A stretch of 64,000 nucleotides of DNA from Enterococcus sp. ZJ1622 (GCF_011038845.1 NZ_JAAKDW010000001.1:62001-126000), one strand, 5' to 3'. Shown: positions 48,519 to 57,399, counted from the first letter of the stretch. A program made the numbers and translations. Notes: generated by a model not told the origin, from the sequence alone.

Positions 48519-48557
48519 CACCTCTGATTCTAGTGGCAGCTAAAATCAGAGGCCTTG
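48519..48557 (-). terminator. Minus-strand hairpin with T-run (terminator or attenuator)
   Basis: CCTCTGATT pairs with AATCAGAGG around a 14-base loop; on the minus strand it is followed by TGCCTTTTTTT. It stands upstream of the decayed membrane protein gene, the place of an attenuator, or ends a short RNA starting near 48612. Confidence 0.6.
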
Positions 48558-48612
48558 AAAAGTCAACACACGTGACCAGACAAGTTTGCCATAGTCAATG
48601 TAAATACATCAA
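48519..48612 (-). ncRNA. Candidate short RNA or attenuator leader
   Basis: A TACAAT hexamer on the minus strand (near 48620) and the terminator at 48519-48557 would delimit a transcript of about 90 bases. The -35 region is poor. A 19-codon frame (48563-48622) overlaps it but has no ribosome site. Nothing is known to me that matches. Confidence 0.2.
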
Positions 48613-48701
48613 CCTTGTTCATTGTATCGAATCTGAAGGTAGAAATCCAGCCTTTTGAGGAGAAATTTCAACAAAATGTATGCGTTTTATTTGCTGTGCG
48701 A

Positions 48702-48738
48702 AGGGGATTGGACATTTCGTGTTCAATGCCTTTTTTTG
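48702..48738 (+). terminator. Hairpin with T-run upstream of the CAT-only gene
   Basis: GGATTGGACA pairs with TGTTCAATGCC (imperfect) and seven T follow. Together with the flanks, 48558-48930 holds no gene; TATTAT at 48869-48874 is a possible -10 for the next gene. Confidence 0.6.
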
Positions 48739-48930
48739 TCTGACCGACACCCAAGGACAAAACCACTGGAAACAAAAATTATCTTTTCGTTTTGAGTGGC
48801 AGCCAGCAAAAAGGTCAGTGGAAAAAATTTGTTTTTCAAGAAAAAAGTAGGCAGATCGTGCGTAACTTTATTATGAAAGCCGGTTTTTGATTTGGCTGTT
48901 TTCTATCATTGAAAAGAAAGGAGCAAGCGG

Positions 48931-49083
48931 ATGCAGGTGATCTTAGTGCTGAATCACAATGCAATCGTCGCAAAATCGGAGAAAGGGGAGTGGGTACTGA
49001 TCAAACGAGGGATCGGGTTTGGACGCAAGATCGGAGATTCGATCGATGTGAAGGATATCGAAAGTATCTATCAAAAAATATGA
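48931..49083 (+). CDS. Stand-alone CAT RNA-binding domain (antiterminator without PRDs)
   Basis: A complete 50-codon gene, ATG to TGA, with AAAGGAGC eight bases before the ATG. The product aligns along its whole length with the RNA-binding domain of LicT/SacT: a VLNHNAIV segment near the start (compare INHNTVLV and LNNNVVIS in the two full regulators here) and the KRGIGFGRKIGDSID loop. The two regulatory PRD domains, about 220 residues, are missing. It is followed eight bases later by a RAT element and a PTS operon, exactly where a normal antiterminator gene would be. As isolated CAT domains bind RAT as dimers, it may act without phosphorylation control. Gene decay with an intact first domain is the alternative. 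Confidence 0.82.
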   Translation: MQVILVLNHNAIVAKSEKGEWVLIKRGIGFGRKIGDSIDVKDIESIYQKI

Positions 49084-49091
49084 GATCAATT

Positions 49092-49157
49092 CGGGGAGTT
49101 ACTGTCTGGCAGGCTTGACCCATTTCGTTTCGGCGGAATGAGTCAGGCCTGTTTTTT
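49092..49157 (+). promoter_or_regulatory. RAT antiterminator 5 with overlapping terminator
   Basis: GGGGAGTTACTGTCTGGCAG GCTTGACCC (written with a break) keeps the GTTACTG and GGCAGGC core. The overlapping terminator pairs CAGGC.TGAC.CATT with AATG.GTCA.GCCTG and ends in six T. It controls the fructose-family PTS genes. Confidence 0.85.
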
Positions 49158-49175
49158 AGTAAAGAAAGGAGAAAT

Positions 49176-49640
49176 ATGACAGCACTTGATATAACTAGTA
49201 TTATCCGCAAAGATCTTTTGATCGCTGGTTCTAGATCGCAGACCAAAAGACAGATTTTGAAAGAGATGACCGATTTGCTTGAAAAACAAGGGATGATCTC
49301 CGATACTGCTGTTTTTTTGACCGCTATCTATCAGAGAGAAAAAGAAGGGCTTACGGGTATCGGACAAGGGATCGCTATCCCGCACGGAAAATCATCAGCC
49401 GTGAACCAAACGGTCGTTGCAGCAGCTACATTAAAGCAGCCGATCCCTTGGGAGACATTGGATGACGAAAATGTATCTGTGGTGATTTTATTTGCAGTAA
49501 AAGCAGAAGAGGCCAATGTCGAACATATCCAGGTATTGCAGAAGGTGGCGAGGCTATTAGCAAAAGATCATTTTATCAAGGAATTGAAAGAAACTTCGAC
49601 CATTGAGGAATTATACGATTTATTCACAAAAAACAAATAA
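49176..49640 (+). CDS. PTS EIIA, fructose/mannitol family
   Basis: 154 residues with the phosphorylated His70 in GIAIPHGKS. It is a free-standing EIIA of the fructose superfamily and donates phosphate to the EIIB encoded at 50544. AAAGGAG precedes the ATG, directly after RAT 5. The order EIIA, aldolase, EIIB, EIIC, isomerase is kept tight with no other promoter visible. Confidence 0.92.
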   Translation: MTALDITSIIRKDLLIAGSRSQTKRQILKEMTDLLEKQGMISDTAVFLTAIYQREKEGLTGIGQGIAIPHGKSSAVNQTVVAAATLKQPIPWETLDDENVSVVILFAVKAEEANVEHIQVLQKVARLLAKDHFIKELKETSTIEELYDLFTKNK

Positions 49641-49656
49641 AAAGGAGTTTACTATC

Positions 49657-50547
49657 ATGTTAGTTACAGGAAAAGAGATTCTATCAGTTGCAAAGAAAAA
49701 AGGATTTGCTGTACCAGCCTTCAACGCAGGTTCAGGTCAGCTGCTCAATGCAGTGATCGAAGCTTGTGAGGAAGCAAGTTCACCTGTCATGATCGCAATC
49801 CATCCAGAAGAGCTGTGTTTCCTGACAGACAGTTTCGTTGCACAAGTCAAATATGCAGCAGAAAAAGCCACAGTGCCCGTCTGTATCCATCTCGATCATG
49901 GAGCTGATTTCACGCAAGTCATCCATGCGATCCAGCTAGGCTTTACTTCGGTGATGATAGATGCCTCTCATTGTTCTTATGAGGAAAATGTCAAGTTGTC
50001 AAAAAAAGTGGTCGAGGCTGCTCACGCAGTCGGCGTTTCCGTAGAAGCAGAATTAGGGACGATCGGCGATACCGGGAATACGGTAGAAGGCGGGGTGAGT
50101 GAGATCATCTATACAGATCCAAAGACAGCGCAGGCATTTATCGAAGAAACAGGGATCGACAGTCTTGCTGTAGCCATCGGGACAGCCCACGGCATCTATC
50201 CAAAAGACATCGAACCTAAATTGCGCTTGGATATTCTGAAAGATATCGCAATGCTAACGGATATTCCGCTTGTCTTACATGGAGGATCAAGCAATCCAGA
50301 TGAAGAAATCAGTAAAGCTGTCAGTATGGGGATCAATAAGATCAATATTTCAAGTGACATCAAGATTGTTTTTGCGGAAAAACTACGGGAAATACTGAAT
50401 GGAGAAAATCAGGAGATCAGAGAACCGAATATGCTGTTCCCGCCATGTATGGAAGAAACGAAGAAGATCGCTTTAGAAAAAATCAGATTGTTCAAAGCAG
50501 AAGACAAAGCAAGATATTACACAAACAAGAAGGAGGATGACGAATGA
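49657..50547 (+). CDS. Class II ketose-(bis)phosphate aldolase (FbaA/GatY/KbaY family)
   Basis: 296 residues from ATG 49657 behind AAAAGGAG. Asp80-His81 in HLDHGAD, His in GTAHGIYP and His in VLHGGSSNP are the catalytic and zinc residues of class II aldolases. The VEAELGTIGD motif is also present. It cleaves a ketose phosphate to dihydroxyacetone phosphate plus an aldehyde. In this operon its substrate would come from the PTS sugar after isomerisation; tagatose, fructose or another ketose phosphate cannot be distinguished. It overlaps the EIIB start by four bases. Confidence 0.88.
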   Translation: MLVTGKEILSVAKKKGFAVPAFNAGSGQLLNAVIEACEEASSPVMIAIHPEELCFLTDSFVAQVKYAAEKATVPVCIHLDHGADFTQVIHAIQLGFTSVMIDASHCSYEENVKLSKKVVEAAHAVGVSVEAELGTIGDTGNTVEGGVSEIIYTDPKTAQAFIEETGIDSLAVAIGTAHGIYPKDIEPKLRLDILKDIAMLTDIPLVLHGGSSNPDEEISKAVSMGINKINISSDIKIVFAEKLREILNGENQEIREPNMLFPPCMEETKKIALEKIRLFKAEDKARYYTNKKEDDE

Positions 50548-50852
50548 AGATCGTAGGGATCGCAGCCTGTACAGCAGGGATCGCTCATACGTATATCGCA
50601 AAGGAAAAGCTCATCCAAGCAGCGAAAGACCGAGGACATCAGATCCAAATCGAAACCCAGGGACTAGCGGGCACTCAAGATACACTAGCAGCAAAAGCGA
50701 TCGAACAGGCAGATATTGTCGTGATCGCTGCAGACATCAAGATCAGCGGAAAAGAACGGTTCAAGGGAAAGCGACTCGTGGAAATCCCGACAAGTCTAGT
50801 TGTAAAATCTCCGAACAAGCTGATTGAGAAACTAGAAGAGATGATCAAGTGA
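50544..50852 (+). CDS. PTS EIIB, fructose family
   Basis: 102 residues with the active-site cysteine Cys9 in AACTAGIAHTY, the fructose-EIIB signature. It receives phosphate from the EIIA at 49176 and phosphorylates the sugar carried by the EIIC at 50871. GGAGG precedes the ATG. Confidence 0.92.
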   Translation: MKIVGIAACTAGIAHTYIAKEKLIQAAKDRGHQIQIETQGLAGTQDTLAAKAIEQADIVVIAADIKISGKERFKGKRLVEIPTSLVVKSPNKLIEKLEEMIK

Positions 50853-50870
50853 AGACTGGAGGAAACATCT

Positions 50871-51968
50871 ATGGAAAAGATAAAAGCGATCGGTTTCAAG
50901 AAGCATCTGATGACGGCCATTTCCTTTTTCCTGCCGATCGTCGTTGCTTCAGGTTTTCTGTTGGCTGTCGGAAATATGATGGATGGGCAGACGATTGAAC
51001 AATTTGCGGAAGGATTCACTTTTGCTGATACTATGACTACGATGGGCGGATACGGTTTGGGGCTGCTGCCGATGATCGTTTCTTGTGCGATCTCTTATTC
51101 GATTGCTGATAAGCCAGGGATCGCACCTGGCTTGATCATCGGGATGGTAGCTAGTGGTATCGGTGCCGGTTTTCTTGGCGGACTAGTCGGCGGATACTTG
51201 TCAGGACTTGTCGTTATGGGACTGACTTTAGCGATCAAAGTGCCAAAATGGATGGAAGGACTGATGCCGACACTGGTGATCCCTTTTCTCAGCTCGCTAG
51301 TTGCCGGTTTGACTATGTACTACGTGATCGGGACACCAATCAACTGGGCAACGAGTCTGCTCACAAATTATTTGCGTGATCTGGACACTTCTTCGCTCTT
51401 CATCTATGGCGCGATCATCGGTGTATTATCATCGATCGATTACGGCGGAGCCATCAATAAAGTTGTCTTTGCGTTTGTCTTTGCCCTATTCTCAGAAGGG
51501 ATATATGAGCCGCTTACTGTCCTGATCTTAGCATCGATGGTCACGCCATTTGGTTTGACACTTGCATTCTTTTTAGGCAGATTGGTCAAAAAGAATATTT
51601 TCAATCGTCAAGAAATCGAGACGCTGAAAACAGCTTTTCCCATGGGAATCTGTCAGATCACTGAAGGGTGTTTTCCGATCGTACTGAATGATTTAGTACG
51701 CAATGTCATTGCGACTGGCATCGGAGGCGCAGTTGGCGGAGGGTTCAGTATGTTATGGGGCGCGGACAGCCGGATACCAGCTTCTGGTATGTTTGCTGTT
51801 GCTACGATGACTCGACCATGGGCGTTCATGGGCGCTTTGCTGCTTGGCTCTTCAGCGACTGCCTTGACGATCCTACTTCTGAAAAAACCAGTAGATCCCG
51901 ATGCTGAGATCATTGTCGTTGAAAAAGAAGAGGAGGAGGTCTCATGGGAAGACTTGACGATCAGCTGA
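50871..51968 (+). CDS. PTS EIIC, fructose family
   Basis: 365 residues, about nine membrane segments. The GIAPGLIIGMVAS and FPMGICQITEGCFP motifs are typical of fructose-family EIIC proteins. GGAGG lies before the ATG, and the last 25 bp overlap the isomerase gene. As EIIA, EIIB and EIIC are separate proteins, this is a complete four-component transporter with the EI and HPr of the cell. The sugar is not identified by sequence. Confidence 0.92.
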   Translation: MEKIKAIGFKKHLMTAISFFLPIVVASGFLLAVGNMMDGQTIEQFAEGFTFADTMTTMGGYGLGLLPMIVSCAISYSIADKPGIAPGLIIGMVASGIGAGFLGGLVGGYLSGLVVMGLTLAIKVPKWMEGLMPTLVIPFLSSLVAGLTMYYVIGTPINWATSLLTNYLRDLDTSSLFIYGAIIGVLSSIDYGGAINKVVFAFVFALFSEGIYEPLTVLILASMVTPFGLTLAFFLGRLVKKNIFNRQEIETLKTAFPMGICQITEGCFPIVLNDLVRNVIATGIGGAVGGGFSMLWGADSRIPASGMFAVATMTRPWAFMGALLLGSSATALTILLLKKPVDPDAEIIVVEKEEEEVSWEDLTIS

Positions 51969-52489
51969 ATCCTCAAAATCTCCATTATAAAGAACTGGTT
52001 CGGCAAATGTTTTTGTCTTCCGGCATGGTGTTCACCGAGGAGGAGCTTGCAAAAATCGAATATGCTGATTTTGGATTAGGGAACATCGAAAATGAAGGAC
52101 TCAACCTATTTGTCTACGAAAACAATGAACGTTATTGTGCAAAGGAACTTGTTTTGCTTCCTTTTCAAACTTGTCCTGAACATCGGCATCCGCCTCGTGG
52201 AAACATGGAAGGGAAAAAAGAAACTTTCAGATGCCGGAAAGGACTGGTGTATTTGTATGTGGAATCTTGCATAAGTGACAAGAATCACTCATGCAAGATT
52301 CCAAAAGGTCAGGAGAACTATTACACTGCACAGCATGAAGTGGTCCTTCACCCCGGGGAACAATATACGATCGAACCAGATCATAGACATTGGTTCCAAG
52401 CTGGAAAAGAAGGGGCAGTCATCTCAGAATTTTCGTCTAGCAGTGATGATGCAAGTGACATTTTTACCGATCCAAGAATCAAACGATGA
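51944..52489 (+). CDS. D-lyxose isomerase, YdaE branch (cupin)
   Basis: 181 residues. The metal ligands appear as His80-x-His82, Glu93 and His149 in CPEHRHPP, KETFRC and HRHWFQAG, and the end SEFSS...DIFTDPRI is that of the Bacillus YdaE-type D-lyxose isomerase. It shares no obvious sequence with the isomerase at 4706 beyond the cupin pattern. In this operon it may act on a phosphorylated sugar rather than free D-lyxose. GGAGG precedes the ATG inside the EIIC gene. Confidence 0.85.
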   Translation: MGRLDDQLNPQNLHYKELVRQMFLSSGMVFTEEELAKIEYADFGLGNIENEGLNLFVYENNERYCAKELVLLPFQTCPEHRHPPRGNMEGKKETFRCRKGLVYLYVESCISDKNHSCKIPKGQENYYTAQHEVVLHPGEQYTIEPDHRHWFQAGKEGAVISEFSSSSDDASDIFTDPRIKR

Positions 52490-52497
52490 GACGGACA

Positions 52498-52541
52498 AGC
52501 CTAGAGAGGATGAAGAAATTCATTGTTCTCTAGGCTTTTTT
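52498..52541 (+). terminator. Terminator of the fructose-family PTS operon
   Basis: AGCCTAGAGA pairs with TCTCTAGGCT, with an inner TGAA/TTCA stem, then six T. Confidence 0.9.
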
Positions 52542-52611
52542 GAGATGCGTTCAGATGATTCTGTTCTTTTTGGGCTGTTTATGAGAATACAGAAAGAAGC
52601 GTGATAATTTA

Positions 52612-52641
52612 TTGATTATTCAGAAAATGGAAGACTATAAT
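52612..52641 (+). promoter_or_regulatory. Promoter of the ABC exporter operon
   Basis: TTGATT (52612-52617), 18 bp, TATAAT (52636-52641). A leader of about 165 bases follows before the ABC gene; it contains no convincing peptide gene or terminator. Confidence 0.6.
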
Positions 52642-52814
52642 AAAAAAATAGTTATTCTAAGTAAGTATCTGGGACATCTAGCAAAGGGGGAATAGCTGCA
52701 GTGTGATGCAGATCATATCTTGATACGTAGAAGTGGAAAAAACAGAGATACATATCATTGAGGAAATGGATGAAGTAAGGAGTGTTACTTTTATCATAAG
52801 GGGGAATGTGGAAG

Positions 52815-54551
52815 ATGTATAAAACATTAGGTAAATCATTGAGGCAGTATAAAAAACCATCTTTCTTTACGATGGTGTTCATGGCATTGGAAGTCTCGAT
52901 GGAAGTCATGCTGCCATTTCTGATGGCAAAAATTTTAGATCGCGGATTCGGCACACAAGATATCGGTTATATTTTGAAAATCGGTCTGCTGATGTGCTTG
53001 ATCGCATGTCTTTCGATGACATTCGGGATTTTAGGCGGGAAATTTTCTTCTGATTCATCGGCAGGCTTTGCTGGGAATCTCCGCGAAGATATCTATAAAA
53101 ATATCCAGACATTTTCTTTTGAAAACATTGACCGGTTTTCAGCTTCGAGTTTGATCACTCGGCTGACAACAGATATTACGAATATCCAAAACGCATTCCA
53201 GATGGTACTGAAAACGATTATTCGAGCGCCATTTACGATCATTTTTGCTTTTACGATGGCTGCTTACACCAATACCAAATTAGCGCTAGATATTCTGATC
53301 ATCATTCCGGTTGTCGCAGCTATTTTGATTGGGATCGTATATAAAGTCCATCCATATTTTATCCAAGTGTTTCGGAAATATGACCGGCTGAATCAGACAG
53401 TGCAAGAAGATATCAACGGTGTACGGGTGGTGAAATCTTATGTACGTGAAGACAAAGAAATCGAAAAGTTCAAACAAGCTTCTGAAGAGATCAAGCGGAT
53501 TTTCATGAAGGCAGAAAAAATCATCGCTTTAAATAGCCCAATCATGCAGATTGCCATCTATAGTTCATTGTTGATCGTGTATTGGTTCGGTGCCAAATAT
53601 GTCGTTGGCGGTTCAATGAGTGCAGGTGAATTGACGAGTTTTATCATGTATATGATGCAGATTTTGAACAGTTTGATGATGGTTTCGATGATTTTTGTCA
53701 TGATCGTGATCTCAGAAGCCTCTGTCGAACGTGTCTCAGAAGTTTTAACAGAAAATAGTACATTGACAAGTCCACGCAACGCAACAAAAGAGATAGAAAA
53801 CGGCGAGATCGAGTTTAAAGACGTGGCATTCAAATACCATGACCAATCAGCAGAATCAGATTTAAAGCATATCAGTCTACGTATATCATCTGGCGAGACA
53901 GTGGGGATTATCGGTGGAACCGGAAGCGGGAAGACTTCGCTGATCCAGTTGATTCCCCGTTTATATGATGTTTCTGAAGGAGCAGTTTATGTTTCAGGAA
54001 ATAATGTAAAAGACTACGATCTAGTGACGCTTCGGGATCAGGTTTCGATGGTTTTACAAAAGAACACCTTGTTTTCGGGCACCATTCTTGAAAATCTCCG
54101 TTGGGGGAACGAGGAAGCTACATTTGAAGAGGTCAGACATGCAGCTAAGCTTGCTCAAGCAGACAGCTTTATCCAAGCCTTTCCAGATGGATATGAGACG
54201 ATCTTGGATCAGGGAGGGACGAATGTCTCTGGTGGACAAAAACAACGGCTGACGATCGCACGCGCATTACTGAAGAATCCTAAAATCTTGATTTTAGATG
54301 ACTCTACAAGTGCGGTCGACACAAAAACTGATCGAAGGATACGCCAAGCGCTTCTCGAAGAACTGCCGGATGTAACCAAAATCATCGTGGCTCAACGTAT
54401 TTCTTCGATCCAAGAGGCGGATTGGATCATTGTGATGGATGAAGGGAAAATCAACGGGATGGGGACACATGAAGAATTATTGGATAAAAACAAGATTTAT
54501 CAAGAAGTCTATGAATCCCAGATAAAAGGAGGCCGAATCAGTGAAGAATAA
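52815..54551 (+). CDS. efrA: Heterodimeric ABC exporter, subunit with degenerate catalytic site (EfrA-like)
   Basis: 578 residues: six membrane segments (about 15-310) and a nucleotide-binding domain with Walker A GGTGSGKTS, signature VSGGQKQR and Walker B ILILDDSTSAVD. The residue after Walker B is Asp, not the catalytic Glu, so this subunit carries the degenerate site known from heterodimeric multidrug exporters such as LmrCD and EfrAB. ATG 52815 is used (GGGGGA ten bases before); an ATG at 52806 in frame sits too close. It overlaps its partner gene by 11 bp. Substrates are probably hydrophobic drugs or lipids. Confidence 0.85.
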   Translation: MYKTLGKSLRQYKKPSFFTMVFMALEVSMEVMLPFLMAKILDRGFGTQDIGYILKIGLLMCLIACLSMTFGILGGKFSSDSSAGFAGNLREDIYKNIQTFSFENIDRFSASSLITRLTTDITNIQNAFQMVLKTIIRAPFTIIFAFTMAAYTNTKLALDILIIIPVVAAILIGIVYKVHPYFIQVFRKYDRLNQTVQEDINGVRVVKSYVREDKEIEKFKQASEEIKRIFMKAEKIIALNSPIMQIAIYSSLLIVYWFGAKYVVGGSMSAGELTSFIMYMMQILNSLMMVSMIFVMIVISEASVERVSEVLTENSTLTSPRNATKEIENGEIEFKDVAFKYHDQSAESDLKHISLRISSGETVGIIGGTGSGKTSLIQLIPRLYDVSEGAVYVSGNNVKDYDLVTLRDQVSMVLQKNTLFSGTILENLRWGNEEATFEEVRHAAKLAQADSFIQAFPDGYETILDQGGTNVSGGQKQRLTIARALLKNPKILILDDSTSAVDTKTDRRIRQALLEELPDVTKIIVAQRISSIQEADWIIVMDEGKINGMGTHEELLDKNKIYQEVYESQIKGGRISEE

Positions 54552-56412
54552 ACCGCAAGTCAGCGCAATCAAGCTGTTGAAACGTATCTTTTCCTATGCG
54601 ACAAGAACATACCGACTGCGCTTAGTCATCGTTTTCATCAGTATCCTCATTAGTGCTGCGACTAATGCGATCGGGATCAGCTTTACAAAACAATTGATCG
54701 ATCGGTTTATCGAACCTCTTTCTAAGCAGCAGTCCCCTGATTTTACGCCTTTATTCCAGATGATCCTGCTGATGGGAGCGATGTACTTAACAGGAGCTTT
54801 CTTCACGTATGTCTATAATCGGACGATGGTGACCGTATCACAGGGGATACTGAAGGATATACGTGATGAGATGTTTACCCATATGGAAAAGCTGCCGATT
54901 CGTTATTATGACACGAATGCCACAGGAGATATCATGAGCAGATATACGAATGATATCGACACGTTACGACAGATGATCAGCCAATCCATACCGCAAACAT
55001 TCTCTGCATTGGTTACTGTTACGGCTCTAGTGATCGCGATGTTCATCCTCAATATACCAATGACTTTTTTTGTCTTGCTGATGGTCTCACTGATGGTTTT
55101 TATTATTCGGACATTGGGAAGCAAAAGCGGCAAGTATTTTTCATTGCAGCAGCATTCGCTTGGTCAGGTCAACGGCTATGTAGAAGAGATGATTGAAGGA
55201 CAGAAAGTAGTGAAGGTATTCAACCATGAACCTGAAGCAATCGCAGATTTTATCAAATTAAATGATGCGCTGAAAGAAAATTCGACGAAAGCGAACACCT
55301 ATGCCAATATCATGATGCCTATCATGGGAAATATCGGAAACTTTACGTATTTGCTGACTGCAGTGATCGGTGCCATTTTTTCGATCACAGGTGTCACTGC
55401 GTTGACCTTAGGGAGTATTGCTTCTTTTGTCCAGTTTACAAAAAGTATCACGATGCCGGTTTCTCAGATTTCTCAGCAATTCAATGCAATCATTCTTTCT
55501 TTAGCAGGAGCGCAGCGGATATTTGATTTGCTCGATGAGAAACCAGAAGAGGACCAAGGGACTATAGAGCTAGTGAATATCGAGGAAACAGCAGACAAAA
55601 CGATCAGAGAAACAAAAGAACGCACAGGAAAATGGGCATGGAAAACATCTGGAGAACATACGAATACGTATGTCGAATTAAAGGGAGAGGTACGCTTCGA
55701 GCATGTGACTTTTGGTTACCAACCGAACAAAGTAATCCTCCATGACATCCAGCTATTTGCAAAACCAGGACAAAAAATCGCATTTGTTGGAGCCACTGGC
55801 GCAGGAAAAACAACGATCACTAATCTGATCAACCGATTCTATGATATCCAGAAAGGAACAATCACCTATGACGGCATAGACATCACCAATATCCAGAAAG
55901 CTTCTTTACGGCGATCCTTAGGCGTCGTTCTGCAAGATACGCATTTATTTACTGGAACGATCAAGGAAAATATCCGTTATGGGAAACTAGATGCAACCGA
56001 CGAAGATGTATATGAAGCAGCAAAGCTTGTGAATGCTGATCATTTCATTCGTCAGCTCCCGAATGGCTATGAAACGGAATTAAGTGATGACGGCAATTCA
56101 CTGTCACAAGGACAAAGACAGCTTCTATCCATTGCGCGTGCTGCAGTTGCTGATCCACCTGTACTGATTCTAGATGAAGCAACTTCAAGCATTGATACGC
56201 GTACAGAAACGATTGTCCAAAAAGGAATGGATTCTTTGATGGAAGGGCGAACGGTATTCGTGATCGCACACCGGTTATCCACTGTCCAGAATTCAGATGC
56301 GATCATGGTGCTTGATCAAGGTAAAATCATTGAACGGGGGAATCATGAGGAACTCATTGCCAAACAAGGGGAATATTATCAATTGTACACAGGATCTTTC
56401 AAAACTGTATAA
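54541..56412 (+). CDS. efrB: Heterodimeric ABC exporter, catalytic subunit (EfrB-like)
   Basis: 623 residues, six membrane segments (about 20-320), then an insertion of charged residues before the nucleotide-binding domain. Walker A GATGAGKTT, signature LSQGQRQ (a Q replaces the second G), Walker B VLILDEATSSID with the catalytic Glu intact. It pairs with the preceding subunit: each composite site uses one Walker set and the other's signature, giving one good and one poor site. The longer size and partner order fit EfrB. Confidence 0.85.
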   Translation: MKNKPQVSAIKLLKRIFSYATRTYRLRLVIVFISILISAATNAIGISFTKQLIDRFIEPLSKQQSPDFTPLFQMILLMGAMYLTGAFFTYVYNRTMVTVSQGILKDIRDEMFTHMEKLPIRYYDTNATGDIMSRYTNDIDTLRQMISQSIPQTFSALVTVTALVIAMFILNIPMTFFVLLMVSLMVFIIRTLGSKSGKYFSLQQHSLGQVNGYVEEMIEGQKVVKVFNHEPEAIADFIKLNDALKENSTKANTYANIMMPIMGNIGNFTYLLTAVIGAIFSITGVTALTLGSIASFVQFTKSITMPVSQISQQFNAIILSLAGAQRIFDLLDEKPEEDQGTIELVNIEETADKTIRETKERTGKWAWKTSGEHTNTYVELKGEVRFEHVTFGYQPNKVILHDIQLFAKPGQKIAFVGATGAGKTTITNLINRFYDIQKGTITYDGIDITNIQKASLRRSLGVVLQDTHLFTGTIKENIRYGKLDATDEDVYEAAKLVNADHFIRQLPNGYETELSDDGNSLSQGQRQLLSIARAAVADPPVLILDEATSSIDTRTETIVQKGMDSLMEGRTVFVIAHRLSTVQNSDAIMVLDQGKIIERGNHEELIAKQGEYYQLYTGSFKTV

Positions 56413-56437
56413 CATTGAATACCATTTATTCGAAAAA

Positions 56438-56477
56438 GAGGAGCTGCGACAAGACCTTTGTCACAGCTCCTTTGTTT
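56438..56477 (+). terminator. Terminator of the GTGACAA family, copy 4
   Basis: AGGAGCTGCGACAA pairs with TTGTCACAGCTCCT. It is preceded by CCATTTATTCGAAAAAG, which resembles the CCGTTTATTCGGAAAAG joining repeat D to its terminator, so a lost repeat may once have been here. Confidence 0.8.
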
Positions 56478-56823
56478 TGAGGAACATTCGTTTTTAGTGA
56501 AACATAACAATCACTGAGAGAAATAGCTATGGCGATAATCTTATAGGAAACAGCGGGATAAAAAACACTAAAAATAAATAGTGTTATTAAGAAATCGGAT
56601 CAATTTCGTGTGCCTGTACGAAAGAAAGTCGTTTCAATTCTTTTTTAAATCGTTATTTTTAAATTCGAAAGCTGAAATTAGACAAAAAAATTCCTTTAGA
56701 CAAAAACACTATATATGGTGGTTTGTGTTTCTTATACCACTAAAAAAATACAAAATCTAGTCTTTTATTTTAAAAAAACAAGCGTAGAATAAAAATAGAG
56801 TTTTGAGTTAGGGAGTGTTTTTT
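56478..56823 (+). other. 346 bp AT-rich intergenic region
   Basis: No gene seen. It contains an 11-bp direct repeat TTAGACAAAAA at 56678 and 56696, and a small hairpin CACTA/TAGTG near 56565. The promoter of the downstream operon must lie here, but no hexamer pair stands out in such AT-rich sequence. Confidence 0.4.
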
Positions 56824-57399
56824 TTGAAGCTTACAGTTTTTTGCGGTTCCCGTTTCGGCAATAAAGAAAGTTATAAATTTATTGCTCAAACGTTAGGAAA
56901 ATATATGGCACAAGAAGAAATCGAGCTCGTTTATGGCGGTTCCTATTCTGGGATCATGGGAACGATCAGCAAAACGGTCTTAGAAAATGATGGAAAAGTC
57001 ACAGGGATCTATCCTACAGGGCTTTTCGAAACAGAGTTGCCAGGGACAGACGTCACCACGTTTATCCCAACAGATACCATCGACGAACGAAAAGTATTGC
57101 TGTTTGAAAAATGTGATGCTGTCTTGGTCTTTCCAGGAGGGCTTGGAACATTAGAAGAATTTTCTCAACTGCTTTCTTGGATCGCCATTGGTCTGACGCC
57201 GGACAAACCAATCGGTATTTTAGATATCGGTGGTTATTATACAGGCTTGAAGTTATTATTAGAAACATTTGCTAAAGAAGGATTCATGGACGCAAAATGG
57301 ATGGAACGTGTGTTTTTTTCAAATAATCCATTAGAACTTGTCGATCGTTTGCGTACAGAAGCAAATAGAAACCATACATTATTGAAGGAGGCAAAATAA
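56824..57399 (+). CDS. LOG-family phosphoribohydrolase
   Basis: 191 residues from TTG 56824, eight bases after AGGGAG. The LOG signature PGGLGTLEEF starts at residue 104 and is preceded by DERK (87-90). Family members cleave the N-glycosidic bond of nucleoside 5'-monophosphates to base plus ribose-5-phosphate (cytokinin-activating in plants). The tight link with a nucleoside deoxyribosyltransferase and a deoxynucleoside kinase indicates a nucleotide salvage or clean-up role. Confidence 0.85.
   Translation: MKLTVFCGSRFGNKESYKFIAQTLGKYMAQEEIELVYGGSYSGIMGTISKTVLENDGKVTGIYPTGLFETELPGTDVTTFIPTDTIDERKVLLFEKCDAVLVFPGGLGTLEEFSQLLSWIAIGLTPDKPIGILDIGGYYTGLKLLLETFAKEGFMDAKWMERVFFSNNPLELVDRLRTEANRNHTLLKEAK

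Noticed and set aside
48563-48622. 19-codon minus-strand leader peptide
   Set aside because: Its ATG overlaps the TACAAT promoter-like hexamer and there is no ribosome site.
52766-52822. 18-codon frame ending inside the EfrA-like gene, possible leader peptide
   Set aside because: The GAGGAA is directly against the ATG, too close to work, and no alternative hairpin for attenuation was seen.
56678-56706. Direct repeat TTAGACAAAAA as iterons or a regulator site
   Set aside because: Only two copies in very AT-rich sequence and no partner gene to support a role.
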